Source of the DNA: Desulfuromonadales bacterium
GTDB lineage: Bacteria > Desulfobacterota > Desulfuromonadia > Desulfuromonadales > BM103
NCBI GenBank assembly: GCA_014860225.1
Contig: JACZKE010000032.1
Coordinates: 1-49,603 of the forward strand
DNA length: 49,603 nucleotides
Reading direction: 5' to 3'
Part shown: positions 32,394 to 40,480 of the stretch, piece after piece
Position numbering within the stretch: position 1 is the stretch's first letter
Layout of the letters: each line of letters opens with the position of its first letter
Program-made: the position numbers and the translations under genes
The notes under the pieces: model-generated
Told to the model about the DNA's origin: nothing
Database searches by the model: none
Seen by the model: only the letters and a program-made list of their open reading frames with translations

Positions 32394-33460
32394 TGCCTCG
32401 CCTCCTTGGTTGTGCCTGGAAGGTTTAGACGTTTAACGCCATGTTCGCCGATCAGGATCAACGCGTTGTCGTCAGCCTGCAGGATTCTGGCGATGCCGGC
32501 ACGATCTGTCTGAGCAAAAAGTTCAAAGCTGTGACCGTCATCGCTGCTGATCAACAGGGTTCCGGCCAAACCAGCCAGGGCAATCCTTCCGTCACGCAGG
32601 CGGATGCCGTCGTTGAGGGTCGCTTGGGTGCCCGAATCAATCGATGTCCACTTGATTCCTGCATCTTCCGACCGGAACAGGTGCCCGCGCAGGCCGAAGG
32701 CTAGCAGGCTGGCCTGCTTGAGAGGCAGAGTACCGTAAAATGAGCCTTCGTAAGGTGACGGCAGGCTGACCCAGGAGCGACAGCCATCATCTGATCGATA
32801 CAGATTGCCTGCTTCGGCGGCAATATAGACCCGGCCGCTTTCTGTTGCAGCAATCTGGTTGAGGTGAAAATCAATTCCCCAAGCTTCTGCTTCCGGCTCT
32901 TCCTCCCGCGAGTCATCCATGCTTGCGTCGTCAACTTTCAGGGTTGCCGGATTAAAATCGAGAGGGTCCCAGGTCTCGCCGGCGTCTTTCGTTGCCATGA
33001 TAAGCCCGTATGCGCCCACGGCATAGCCATGATTCGGGCCACGGAACCAGATGTCGAGAATCGGCCGCCCATCCTCTTCGTTGGCGTAGACCTCTTGCCA
33101 GCGTTGACCGCCATCACGGGTACGAAGAATGATGCCGGCGTGACCTGCCGCCCAGCCATTGGCAGGGTCTATAAAGTACACACTGGTGAGGGTTGCGCGC
33201 GTTGGGATCTGTTGCTGTTGCCAGGAGAAGCCATGATCTTCGGAAATCAGGATATGACCGCGTTCGCCAACAACGACAATTTTGTCGCCGACGACCTGAC
33301 CATCGAGCAGCAGTGATTTCTCAGCCAAGGCCATGATCTGGCTGTCTGCAGCCAGAGCGCAGTCCGGAGTTGTCAAGATCGATAGGGTAAACAGGATCAA
33401 TCCTGCCAGCAGGGTTGAGCGGAGGCGTGAATGCAAAAGTATTGAGCAAAGATTTTGCAC
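32390..33460 (-). CDS. YCF48/BNR-repeat beta-propeller protein (exported)
   Basis: 356 residues from GTG 33460. An N-terminal signal sequence (SRLRSTLLAGLILFTLSIL..., cleavage after CALA) is followed by repeated propeller units with S-x-D-x-G-x-x-W elements: SEDHGFSWQQQ, TRDGGQRWQEV, TKDAGETWDPL, SDDGCRSWVSL, SEDAGIKWTSI and SSDDGHSFELF. This is a YCF48-like seven-blade propeller in the periplasm. The start is uncertain: a TTG at 33475 is in frame but lies 3 bp after a strong hairpin. The gene is translationally coupled to the MMPL permease gene. Proteins of this type regularly accompany DUF1302 and DUF1329 genes. Confidence 0.85.
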   Translation of the reverse strand: MQNLCSILLHSRLRSTLLAGLILFTLSILTTPDCALAADSQIMALAEKSLLLDGQVVGDKIVVVGERGHILISEDHGFSWQQQQIPTRATLTSVYFIDPANGWAAGHAGIILRTRDGGQRWQEVYANEEDGRPILDIWFRGPNHGYAVGAYGLIMATKDAGETWDPLDFNPATLKVDDASMDDSREEEPEAEAWGIDFHLNQIAATESGRVYIAAEAGNLYRSDDGCRSWVSLPSPYEGSFYGTLPLKQASLLAFGLRGHLFRSEDAGIKWTSIDSGTQATLNDGIRLRDGRIALAGLAGTLLISSDDGHSFELFAQTDRAGIARILQADDNALILIGEHGVKRLNLPGTTKEARQ

Positions 33461-33478
33461 GTAAATCCCATTCAAGAC

Positions 33479-33508
33479 GAAACGGCCGGGCCTGAGCCCG
33501 GCCGTTTC
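33479..33508. terminator. Strong hairpin between the DUF1329 and YCF48-like genes (possible attenuator)
   Basis: GAAACGGCCGGGC, loop CTGA, GCCCGGCCGTTTC: a perfect 13-bp GC-rich stem in the gap between two genes of the same operon, about 20 bp after the DUF1329 stop on the minus strand. The sequence that follows on that strand (GTCTTGAAT) has few T residues, so it is more likely a partial terminator or an mRNA-processing/stability element. Confidence 0.65.
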
Positions 33509-33527
33509 AGTTAACGTTACTTTGATG

Positions 33528-34889
33528 CTATCGTTTGCCGGAACGACGCAGATCCGCTGGCGTGAATTCCGTGTTATCGAACTTCACGTCAAAATCATAC
33601 ATGGAATGTTCATTGTTGAGGTTGATGGCAATATAACGGCCGGATTGCAGGTCGTAATGGGTTTCGACAGTCGACCAGAAGGTCGGAACTTCGTAGTAGT
33701 TGATGCAATGTCCTTCGGAAACCCGCCAGAGCTGGTCACGGCTGTCATACTGGTCCATGGCGAGGATCTGCCAGCTGTCTTCGTCGATGTAGAAGGTACG
33801 CCGTTTGTAGATGTGGCGCATGCCGTCTTTGAGGTTTGCTTCCACCACCCAGACGCGGTGCAGTTCGTAGCGCAGATAGTCGGGGTTCAGGTGCAGCGGC
33901 GTCAGAATGTCCTTGTACTTGAGCTTATCGCTGTGCAGCAGATAGCTGTTGTAAGGGACGTAGAGTTCTTTTTTGCCGACCAGAGTCCAGTCGTAGCGCT
34001 CTGGGCTGCCGTTGTACATATCGACGGTGTCGCTGGTGGTCAGGCCGTCGCCACCTTCCTTGGGATTGTCGAAAGCGACGTTCGGTGCGCGGCGTACGCG
34101 GCGCTGGCCCGGATTGTAGAGCCAGGCGCGGCGATTCTCCTTGTTCTGATCGAGAGTCTCATGAACCAGCAGGATGCGGCCGGCAACGCGGGCCGGGGCG
34201 AAAATCTCCTGCTTGAACATGGCGATGATGTTTTCAAGATTCTCTTCGGTTATTCCTTCCTTATTGTAGCGGAAGTCGCCTTTTTCGTTGAATTCAACCA
34301 TGGTGAAATCACCGTTCCGGGTCAGCGGCGCCAGACCGAAGTTGCGATCGAAGGCGTTGCCGCGCCATCGCAGGATATGGTTCCAGATTACCTCGACGCC
34401 GGTTTCCGGGAGTGGGAACGGAATCCCTGCGGTTACCCCGATCACGCCGTTGCCTCCCGGAGCCAGCTGGGCCTTCTGTGCGGCCTCGCGGGTCGCATCG
34501 TAGATTCGCTGCGGCGCCGCGGCGCTGCGGTGAGTCGGGTAAACGTTCATCTTGTACGTCGGATAAGCCTTGAGCATTGCCTGCTGACCGGCAGTCAGCT
34601 TGTCGGAATACTTTCCCATGTTGTCTGCGGTTACGGTGAGAAGCACCTGGTCAGCGGCATAGGGATCGGGATGGTGCATCCCTTTCTGATAACCGGCCGG
34701 CGGTGTGGTGATGCCGCCATCCCAGGAAGGAATCGAACCGTCGGCGCTACCGGCTTTTTCGCCGCCCATCGGCGTGAGGTCTTTGCCAAGGCGTCCTGCC
34801 TGGTCAGCCGTAATGGCTGCGAAACCCTGACCTGATATGAGCAGGCCGACGAGAAGAAGTAGCGGTAACTTGGAAATTTGCTTTTTCAT
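33528..34889 (-). CDS. DUF1329 family protein
   Basis: 453 residues. Signal peptide at 1 to about 25 (MKKQISKLPLLLLVGLLISG, cleavage after GFA). The mature protein matches DUF1329 throughout: ITADQAGRLGKDLTPMGGEKAGSADGSIPSWDGG at the N-terminus, TRRFYIDED-like RRTFYIDEDSWQILAMDQYDSRDQLWRVSEG near 365-395. DUF1329 proteins are predicted outer-membrane-associated proteins that resemble lipoprotein carriers (LolB-like), and the function is not established. ATG 34889 follows GGGGAG; an ATG four codons earlier is less well placed. It lies 17 bp after the DUF1302 gene. Confidence 0.93.
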   Translation of the reverse strand: MKKQISKLPLLLLVGLLISGQGFAAITADQAGRLGKDLTPMGGEKAGSADGSIPSWDGGITTPPAGYQKGMHHPDPYAADQVLLTVTADNMGKYSDKLTAGQQAMLKAYPTYKMNVYPTHRSAAAPQRIYDATREAAQKAQLAPGGNGVIGVTAGIPFPLPETGVEVIWNHILRWRGNAFDRNFGLAPLTRNGDFTMVEFNEKGDFRYNKEGITEENLENIIAMFKQEIFAPARVAGRILLVHETLDQNKENRRAWLYNPGQRRVRRAPNVAFDNPKEGGDGLTTSDTVDMYNGSPERYDWTLVGKKELYVPYNSYLLHSDKLKYKDILTPLHLNPDYLRYELHRVWVVEANLKDGMRHIYKRRTFYIDEDSWQILAMDQYDSRDQLWRVSEGHCINYYEVPTFWSTVETHYDLQSGRYIAINLNNEHSMYDFDVKFDNTEFTPADLRRSGKR

Positions 34890-34906
34890 AATTCTCCCCA
34901 TTCGGA

Positions 34907-37075
34907 TTAGAAGGAATATTTAATATTGAAGGCCACGAAATCCCGGTCGTTGATCAGATTGTAGCGATCGGCGCCGAAGAAGTCGGTATAGCTCAGGTCT
35001 GCCGCCCAAGTGTTCTGGTAATCGGCGCCGATGCCGATGGTGATCGCCTTGCGATGTTCTACGAAGTTGCCGCCGGGTCCGGGGGTGGTGCCGTCGACGT
35101 CATGTGACCAGGCGATGCGCGGCGACAACGTGACGGCGCCGATGGCGTCGTTGAAGTCGAGCTTGCCCACCAGGCGGTAGCCCCAGGAGGTGGCGTCTGC
35201 GAAGGCACCGGAGGGTTCAGCTGGTTTGCCGGGATGCGCTGCCAGGGGATAGGCCGGGTTGGCGTGATTCGGGTTGCCGGAGACGGGTGTTCCCGGGCCA
35301 TCGAACCGTAGTTCGCTTTTGCTTGGCATGTTGTGGACATGGGTGACTCCGACTTCACCGACCATAGTGAACTGGTCAGCACCGAAGATGGGCCCGAACA
35401 GCTTGGTCGCGGTGGTCTGCGCCTGGGTGACATCAAGCAGTTCGTAGCCGGCAATGTACACGGAGCTGCCACCATTTGCCACGTTGATGTCAAAGGGGGT
35501 GACGGTGCCGAGCTGGGAGTAGGTTGGATCAAGGGGAGCGTTCGCCAGAGGACTGCCGGTTCCGGAAAGAATTGTGAGCGGCTCGAGGGTTGCGAGCAGC
35601 AACTCCAGATCATCAACCTGCAGAGGCACATCCTGGCGATGCGATATTTCTCCTTGCAGTGCGACGCCTGTGCTCGGCAAAACAGTATTGAAGCTCATGC
35701 CGAACAACTTTATGTCCTCAGGATATTCGATCTGATAGCGTGCTGTTTTCGCGTATGCGTCCTGAGCTGCGGCTCTGGCAATGCCGGTTGTGAGAGCAAC
35801 CGCGTTTGCCCCTACCGCCGCCTGGGCGGCGGCCAGTCCGGCGGCACCGCCGCCAGCTGCAGAATAAGCTGAAGTCGCAACATCGAGGGTTTTAATAGCC
35901 AGGGCTTCGCCGGCCATTGACGATGCCTGGTTGACTGCGTCGGTACCGGCGACAACCCCTTCGGCGTAGGCCCCTTGCTCATCGCTAAAGCCTGAGGTGA
36001 CAAGCACATTGGCCCATGTCCCTACTGCGGTTGGGATGATAACCCCCGCATCTGCAGCGACGGCGTTGGCAGCCGGTGTTGCTGCGGCAAAGCCGGCCGA
36101 GTTGCCCGTCCAGGAGCTGATCACCGGCAGGCGGCTGTGGTAATTCATGAAATAGAAGCCGAATTCGGTGTCATTAAGTCCGGGAGCATAGACACGCATG
36201 GCGATACCATACTGGCCGTCGTTGTCCGCGTAGATATCAGGGGCTCTTGGTACGCCGAGAAGAGTGTCTGCCACAGGCCTGTCACCCATGTCGGAGAAGT
36301 CACCAAAGCCGAGCATGACTTTCTCGCCGCCATCACCGGCAAAATCATTAGTGCTCCAGTAAGAGCCGGTCGGGTCGATTTCGACCTGTTCCCAATCATA
36401 CTGGTAGAAGGCTTCAAAGGTCAGGTTCTCGGTGGGGCTGATCGATGCCGAAACCATGCCGACCGGCACGAGGCCCTCCTTGAGCTCAGCGCCGGGCACG
36501 CGCAGCTTGCTGACATCGAAAGGGTTGATGACGTTGATGCCGTTCTGGATGAAGGTGCTCTCCCCCCAGCTCAACACCTGGTCGCCGACCCGGAGCTGGC
36601 CAGGCATATCGCCTGCATGGAAGTTCCACCAGAGGTAGGCGTCGAGCAGCTCGGCGTCCTTGCCGACCAGATCGAGTGCTTCATCGCTTAATTCCGTGCG
36701 CTCACGGTCCTGATCCATATTCTCGAAGTCGTAGAAGGCTGAGCCGCGGACAAACAGGCCGAAGTTCCTGTAATCGAGGGCCAGTTCACTGGTAATCTTG
36801 GCGGTGTTGCTGATCAGTTCGCCCTGGTCGTAGTTGAGGTTGCCGTCGTCATAATTGTGAGAGTAAGCCCTGCCGCCTTCCTGTAACCCGATCAGGTTCT
36901 TGTCGCGATCAGCCACCCGCCAGCTCAGGCCATAGGAGAGCGTGCTGTCGAAGCTCCCATTGACCTCGCCGAGGTTGAACTGGAACGCCGACACCGGAGC
37001 CCCCCAAAGCATTGCCAACAGGACAGGCAGAACAACGCCCAACCGGCCGTGACTCTTCAAACCATGCAGATTCAT
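34907..37075 (-). CDS. DUF1302 family outer-membrane protein with an Ala-rich insertion
   Basis: 722 residues. Signal peptide at 1-30 (cleavage after PVSA), then FQFNLGEVNGSFDSTLSYGLSWR at the beginning of the barrel. The body has alternating hydrophobic/aromatic beta strands, and the chain ends in FNIKYSF, the terminal phenylalanine expected of an outer-membrane beta-barrel. Typical members have 550-650 residues; here about 115 extra residues at 325-442 are Ala/Gly-rich and look helical. RBS AGGAGGT precedes ATG 37075. It is the first gene of the operon with DUF1329, YCF48, MMPL and acyl-CoA synthetase genes, and so it probably forms the outer-membrane step of lipid or hydrophobic-acid transport (inference). 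Confidence 0.92.
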   Translation of the reverse strand: MNLHGLKSHGRLGVVLPVLLAMLWGAPVSAFQFNLGEVNGSFDSTLSYGLSWRVADRDKNLIGLQEGGRAYSHNYDDGNLNYDQGELISNTAKITSELALDYRNFGLFVRGSAFYDFENMDQDRERTELSDEALDLVGKDAELLDAYLWWNFHAGDMPGQLRVGDQVLSWGESTFIQNGINVINPFDVSKLRVPGAELKEGLVPVGMVSASISPTENLTFEAFYQYDWEQVEIDPTGSYWSTNDFAGDGGEKVMLGFGDFSDMGDRPVADTLLGVPRAPDIYADNDGQYGIAMRVYAPGLNDTEFGFYFMNYHSRLPVISSWTGNSAGFAAATPAANAVAADAGVIIPTAVGTWANVLVTSGFSDEQGAYAEGVVAGTDAVNQASSMAGEALAIKTLDVATSAYSAAGGGAAGLAAAQAAVGANAVALTTGIARAAAQDAYAKTARYQIEYPEDIKLFGMSFNTVLPSTGVALQGEISHRQDVPLQVDDLELLLATLEPLTILSGTGSPLANAPLDPTYSQLGTVTPFDINVANGGSSVYIAGYELLDVTQAQTTATKLFGPIFGADQFTMVGEVGVTHVHNMPSKSELRFDGPGTPVSGNPNHANPAYPLAAHPGKPAEPSGAFADATSWGYRLVGKLDFNDAIGAVTLSPRIAWSHDVDGTTPGPGGNFVEHRKAITIGIGADYQNTWAADLSYTDFFGADRYNLINDRDFVAFNIKYSF

Positions 37076-37446
37076 CGTGTCACCTCCTAGAATGTGCTGA
37101 GACAGCTACCCCATAGAAACCAAACACAACTCCCTCTCAGAATGCAGAAGCAATGTCCTTTATACAACAATCCTTAACGAAAACAAACGCTATTTTATAG
37201 GTGATGACTCAGATGATACACGTTATAAGTAAAGAGATTTATTGAAATTGGCTGCGCTGAAGAGGTGCTGTTGTAAGCATCCGGGATGTGGATAAACAGG
37301 TGCAGTGTCGGCCGTTCGCCTTACCGTTGCGGTAAGTGAATTCATGTTCCACCAGCGAAAACGGATAAATGCTCGGGAGGGAGGACCCCTGAAACGCCCG
37401 GGCGGCAGGCGACGACTTGCTTCGCCTTGACCATCGGCGAAGCAGA
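37076..37446. other. Intergenic region upstream of the DUF1302 operon
   Basis: 371 bp, no gene seen. The part next to the operon (37140-37250) is AT-rich and should hold its promoter, but I cannot pick clear -35/-10 boxes. A short palindrome CTTACCG-TTG-CGGTAAG lies at 37320-37336 and could be a regulator site. The far end holds the hairpin at 37418. Confidence 0.45.
37418..37444 (-). terminator. Hairpin just after sixA
   Basis: TGCTTCGCC / GGCGAAGCA, a perfect 9-bp stem with a 9-nt loop, 2 bp after the sixA stop on the minus strand. It has no T-tract, so termination would be weak or factor-dependent. Confidence 0.45.
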
Positions 37447-37911
37447 TCAGAGAACCAACTGTCCTGACCTCAGGTGGAATTCAAGTTTTGCCGACCTTGT
37501 TCCAGAGATGTCGAAACAGGTCAGCCCGGCATTCTCGATAAGCAGTTCTCCCCCCCGCAACAGATCGCTGGCAAGTTTTGCCAGGTGTGGCAGGTGACCT
37601 ACTACCAGGACCCGGCTTTCTGCTGATTCTTTCTGCAGCAGTGCAAACAAGTCGTGCGGCGTAGAGTCTGGAAGAATTGCCTCGGTCGTCAGGATGTCGC
37701 TGTAGGGAAAGCGCACTCCTTCAGCGATCAAGGCTGCAGTCTGTTGCGCGCGTCGTTTCGGGCTGGCGATGATCAGGTCGAAGCTCAAGCCAAGCCGTTT
37801 TATCCCGCGGGCGGCCGCTTTTGCCTGTTCGACGCCGGCCGGACTGAGAGGTCTTTCTGCGTTCTCTTCTGCGGAGTAGGCAAGGGCGTGCTGCATAAGA
37901 TATAATTTCAT
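37447..37911 (-). CDS. sixA: Phosphohistidine phosphatase, SixA-like
   Basis: 154 residues of the histidine phosphatase superfamily. The N-terminus MKLYLMQHALAYSAEENAERPLSPAG matches SixA, except that the usual R-H-G is Q-H-A; the catalytic histidine (His9) is retained. Further active-site elements are SPKRRAQQTA near 52-61 and VVGHLPHLAKLA near 107-118 with the second histidine. SixA-type enzymes remove phosphate from histidine residues of signalling proteins. Start: ATG 37911; an upstream TTG is in frame. It is a single gene. Confidence 0.85.
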   Translation of the reverse strand: MKLYLMQHALAYSAEENAERPLSPAGVEQAKAAARGIKRLGLSFDLIIASPKRRAQQTAALIAEGVRFPYSDILTTEAILPDSTPHDLFALLQKESAESRVLVVGHLPHLAKLASDLLRGGELLIENAGLTCFDISGTRSAKLEFHLRSGQLVL

Positions 37912-38036
37912 AAACAAGGATACTTTCCACGTAAAGAGCGTCAGAACAATTCAAAGGAACAGCTTAACCTGTTTGATAAGCCTGTCCAGTTGCAATCTTG
38001 CATGGCTGCAGGCTGTCAGCCCGGGTAAAGGATTGC

Positions 38037-38285
38037 ATGAGAGTGACGGTGAACAAGTTGTTCAAACAGATTCCCTGGGCAGTCCTGATCCCCGTAGCCG
38101 TTTTGCTTGGCTTGGCACCCTTTCGGCCTGAGCCGCACCTGCTGGAAAAACTGCGCATGCTGGCTGAAGGCCAGTTGATACGGCCGGTGGATATTTTTGA
38201 TCTCATCCTCCATGGAGCACCGTTGCTGCTTGTCCTTGGTAAGTTGCTGTTCGGCCGTGACGCACCACGATCAACAAAGCCTTGA
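38037..38285 (+). CDS. Small membrane protein of unknown function
   Basis: 82 residues, with hydrophobic segments at about 12-25 (WAVLIPVAVLLGLAP) and 56-70 (DLILHGAPLLLVLGKLL), joined by a conserved-looking EPHLLEKLRMLAEGQLIRPVDIFD. The same pattern occurs in short proteins of other Proteobacteria that are sometimes labelled RND-transporter-associated; no function is known to me. RBS AAAGGA precedes ATG 38037; a start at 37998 is possible but has no RBS. Confidence 0.7.
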   Translation: MRVTVNKLFKQIPWAVLIPVAVLLGLAPFRPEPHLLEKLRMLAEGQLIRPVDIFDLILHGAPLLLVLGKLLFGRDAPRSTKP

Positions 38286-38328
38286 GAGTAGCGGTTCCTT
38301 TGGCTGATCGTTTGTGGCATGAAATGCC

Positions 38329-38491
38329 AGTACCCTGTAACCCATAAACTAACGCATCTTGCTGGTTCTTTGCCGCGTCAGCGGCGTTGCACCTTCAGCT
38401 GAGTAGCTACGGCTGGGCAGCTGAAGGCGCGCCTTGCTGACCCGGCAAATCCCTGCGCAATCTTGCGCAATCCTATAGGTTACAGGGTACT
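38329..38491. repeat. Long imperfect palindrome (163-bp hairpin element)
   Basis: The outer arms AGTACCCTGTAACC / GGTTACAGGGTACT form a perfect 14-bp inverted repeat that continues with one mismatch through ATA/TAT. Inside, TTTGCCG-GTCAGC and CCTTCAGCTG recur in the opposite arm in the right order. The symmetry therefore runs along the whole element, with a small central loop near 38405-38415. It fills the gap between the small membrane protein gene and the transaldolase gene. Confidence 0.8.
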
Positions 38492-38578
38492 ATCGCTGTC
38501 TGGCCGCGGGCCGTAGCGATAAGGTATGCCTCTAGCGATACTGGCAATCTGCTTTTTGAGAACTCTGAACAGGCCGGT

Positions 38579-39229
38579 TTACTTTTGCACGTGTTTCTGC
38601 CAGTCAGCCAGAAATTTCTCCAGGCCGATATCGGTCAACGGATGCTTGGCCAGTTGCAACATGACGCTGTAGGGGATGGTGCAGATGTCGGCGCCCATCA
38701 GGCCGGCCTGCAGAACGTGCTGTGGACTGCGCACCGAAGCAACGATGATCTCGGCAGTATAGCCGTAGTTGTCAAAAATCGTACCGATCTGATCAACGAT
38801 GTCCATGCCATCGTGACCTATATCGTCGAGACGGCCGACGAAAGGCGACACGTAGGTGGCGCCGGCCTTGGCCGCGAGTAGCGCCTGTAGCGGTGAGAAT
38901 ATCAGTGTCAGGTTGGTCTTCAGTCCCTTTTTGCTTAAGATCTTGGTCGCTTTCAGGCCTTCTTCGGTGAGCGGCAGCTTGATGACGATCTTATCCGGTG
39001 CAAGTTTTGCCAGCACTTCACCTTCACTGACCATGCCGGCGGCGTCGGTTGCGACCACTTCAGCGGAAATCGGCCCGTCGACCAGGATGATGATCTCTTT
39101 GAGGACTTCATGGAAATCCCGGCCGCCTTTAGCGACCAGCGACGGGTTGGTGGTGACGCCGTCAACCAATCCCAGTTCACTTGCAGCGGCGATTTCTTTA
39201 ACGTCAGCGGTATCGATGAAGAATTTCAT
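38579..39229 (-). CDS. tal: Transaldolase (small TalC/FSA type)
   Basis: 216 residues, the length of the short transaldolase/fructose-6-phosphate aldolase family. [13 protein letters not shown] and [13 protein letters not shown] are the N-terminal signature. The Schiff-base lysine lies in [13 protein letters not shown], and [31 protein letters not shown] follows. It transfers dihydroxyacetone units in the non-oxidative pentose phosphate pathway. RBS AAGGAG precedes the ATG. A PP0621-like gene and folK lie upstream on the same strand and may be co-transcribed. Confidence 0.96.
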   Translation of the reverse strand: MKFFIDTADVKEIAAASELGLVDGVTTNPSLVAKGGRDFHEVLKEIIILVDGPISAEVVATDAAGMVSEGEVLAKLAPDKIVIKLPLTEEGLKATKILSKKGLKTNLTLIFSPLQALLAAKAGATYVSPFVGRLDDIGHDGMDIVDQIGTIFDNYGYTAEIIVASVRSPQHVLQAGLMGADICTIPYSVMLQLAKHPLTDIGLEKFLADWQKHVQK

Positions 39230-39269
39230 GTATCTGCTCCTTGAATGTTAAGCGCATATTATGCGGCAG

Positions 39270-39521
39270 TCAGTTGCGTAGCTGATATTTGTCCCGGCAC
39301 TCGGTCGAACAGAAATAGTGAGTCGTCCCTTTGAACTGGGCCGATACAGCGTCGTTGCGCGGCACGTAGGTCCCGCACTCCGGATCCTGGACCATCTCTT
39401 CGCCGCGAGAGGTCTTCTCCCGGGGCGGCGCAGGTGGCTTCAACAGGGCCTGTTTGATGATCTGGAAAGCCGTGTAAATCAGAAAAAAGGCAATGAGCCA
39501 GAGAAGCAGACGAACCAGCAT
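39270..39521 (-). CDS. PP0621-family small membrane-anchored protein with TRASH-like Cys motif
   Basis: 83 residues: an N-terminal membrane segment (about 2-22), a Pro-rich linker, then MVQDPECGTYVPRNDAV and HYFCSTECRDKYQ. The three cysteines (C, then CSTEC) are those of the YHS/TRASH-like metal-binding motif found in PP0621-family proteins. The function is unknown. It lies directly after folK (5 bp gap). Confidence 0.85.
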   Translation of the reverse strand: MLVRLLLWLIAFFLIYTAFQIIKQALLKPPAPPREKTSRGEEMVQDPECGTYVPRNDAVSAQFKGTTHYFCSTECRDKYQLRN

Positions 39522-39526
39522 AGCAA

Positions 39527-40024
39527 TTACCAGGTTGTGCGCAACGGCACAAGTTCTGCGACACCGGCACTACCTGCAGCCAGTTCGACGATGGTTTGGT
39601 CAAGCAATGGGTGCTTGAAGTCAGGGGCGATTTCCACCAGGGGGGCGAGTACAAAAGCCCGCTCCTGGAGTCTGGGGTGTGGTATCTTCAAGTGCTCTTC
39701 GCTGATGACCCGGTCGGCATAAAAGAGGATATCGATATCAAGTGTCCGTGGAGCCCATCTTGCCGGCCGGGAGCGGCCAAATTCATTCTCAGTCGCCAGG
39801 CAGGCTGCAAGCAGCTGAGCGGGTTCGAGCGAGGTTTGAATTTGTATGACAGCGTTCAGAAAGTGAGGATTGTCAGGCGGACCACCAATCGCTTCGGTTT
39901 CATACACTCCGGATGTCCGGATGAGCTCAATTCCGGGTTGTTTGACCAGCGTGTCGCGGCCACCGCGCAAGAAGGCCAGGCGATTACCGAGGTTGCTGCC
40001 AAGCCCAAGGTAGGCTGTATCCAT
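39527..40024 (-). CDS. folK: HPPK, 6-hydroxymethyl-7,8-dihydropterin pyrophosphokinase
   Basis: 165 residues, the usual size, in folate synthesis. Signature pieces are AYLGLGSNLGNR at the N-terminus, SGVYETEAIGGPPDNPHFLNAV and RWAPRTLDIDILFY (catalytic Asp pair), then IPHPRLQERAFVLAPL. The frame is open to 40216, but the extra 64 residues are not HPPK-like; ATG 40024 follows a GGGAG some 11 bp upstream. It is transcribed with the PP0621-like gene. Confidence 0.94.
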   Translation of the reverse strand: MDTAYLGLGSNLGNRLAFLRGGRDTLVKQPGIELIRTSGVYETEAIGGPPDNPHFLNAVIQIQTSLEPAQLLAACLATENEFGRSRPARWAPRTLDIDILFYADRVISEEHLKIPHPRLQERAFVLAPLVEIAPDFKHPLLDQTIVELAAGSAGVAELVPLRTTW

Positions 40025-40203
40025 AGCGTATAAAACTCCCACACAGGAGACCATTTCAGCAACAGACTCCTTGGAATCTGTCGAACTATACGGGCCGAAG
40101 CGAAAATTTGGATGTTTGAGAACAGATTTCAGCTCGTTTGCAGGTTCATAGCCGTAGCTATGGTCCAAAAAGGAGATGAAATATGGGCCAAACAGCCGGA
40201 TTT

Positions 40204-40227
40204 GCAGCCGGCTCATGGATAGTCCGA
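40204..40227 (+). repeat. 24-bp dispersed repeat, copy 2
   Basis: Identical over 24 bp to 24637-24660 and similar for four more bases. It includes the palindrome AGCCGGCT. Here it lies outside any recognised gene. Confidence 0.75.
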
Positions 40228-40403
40228 TAGATTCCTTGTGAGGTTGAATTTAAACATAGTGGCCGGCGGGCGTCAACCACGCTTAACACTACGCTGAACA
40301 GCTTTGTTGCCAGAAGCGGTCTCCTCCCTCGCCAATCAGGGTCATGGGGTACTCTGCTGCGGGAAACTTTGTGCTATTATTAAGAACATTGCAGGAGAGC
40401 ATT

Positions 40404-40457
40404 ATGCATTTTCAACCCGACGAAGATCTCGTCAGCAGCTTGGATGCTGACTTATAA
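40404..40457 (+). CDS. Possible 17-codon leader peptide upstream of moxR
   Basis: ATG 40404 is preceded by GCAGGAGAGCATT, a very good Shine-Dalgarno, and encodes MHFQPDEDLVSSLDADL before a TAA 23 bp ahead of the moxR-type start. It may be a translated leader that couples or tunes the operon, but the length is within chance. Confidence 0.3.
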   Translation: MHFQPDEDLVSSLDADL

Positions 40458-40480
40458 ACTGTCAAGGAGCTTATAGCGTT

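Larger units (their letters stand above)
40025..40480. other. Divergent intergenic region between folK and moxR
   Basis: 456 bp. The left part (to 40216) is open in the folK frame but shows no recognisable protein. It holds copy 2 of the 24-bp repeat (40204-40227), then featureless sequence, and near the right end a 17-codon ORF with a good RBS at 40404 (listed separately). Confidence 0.5.
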
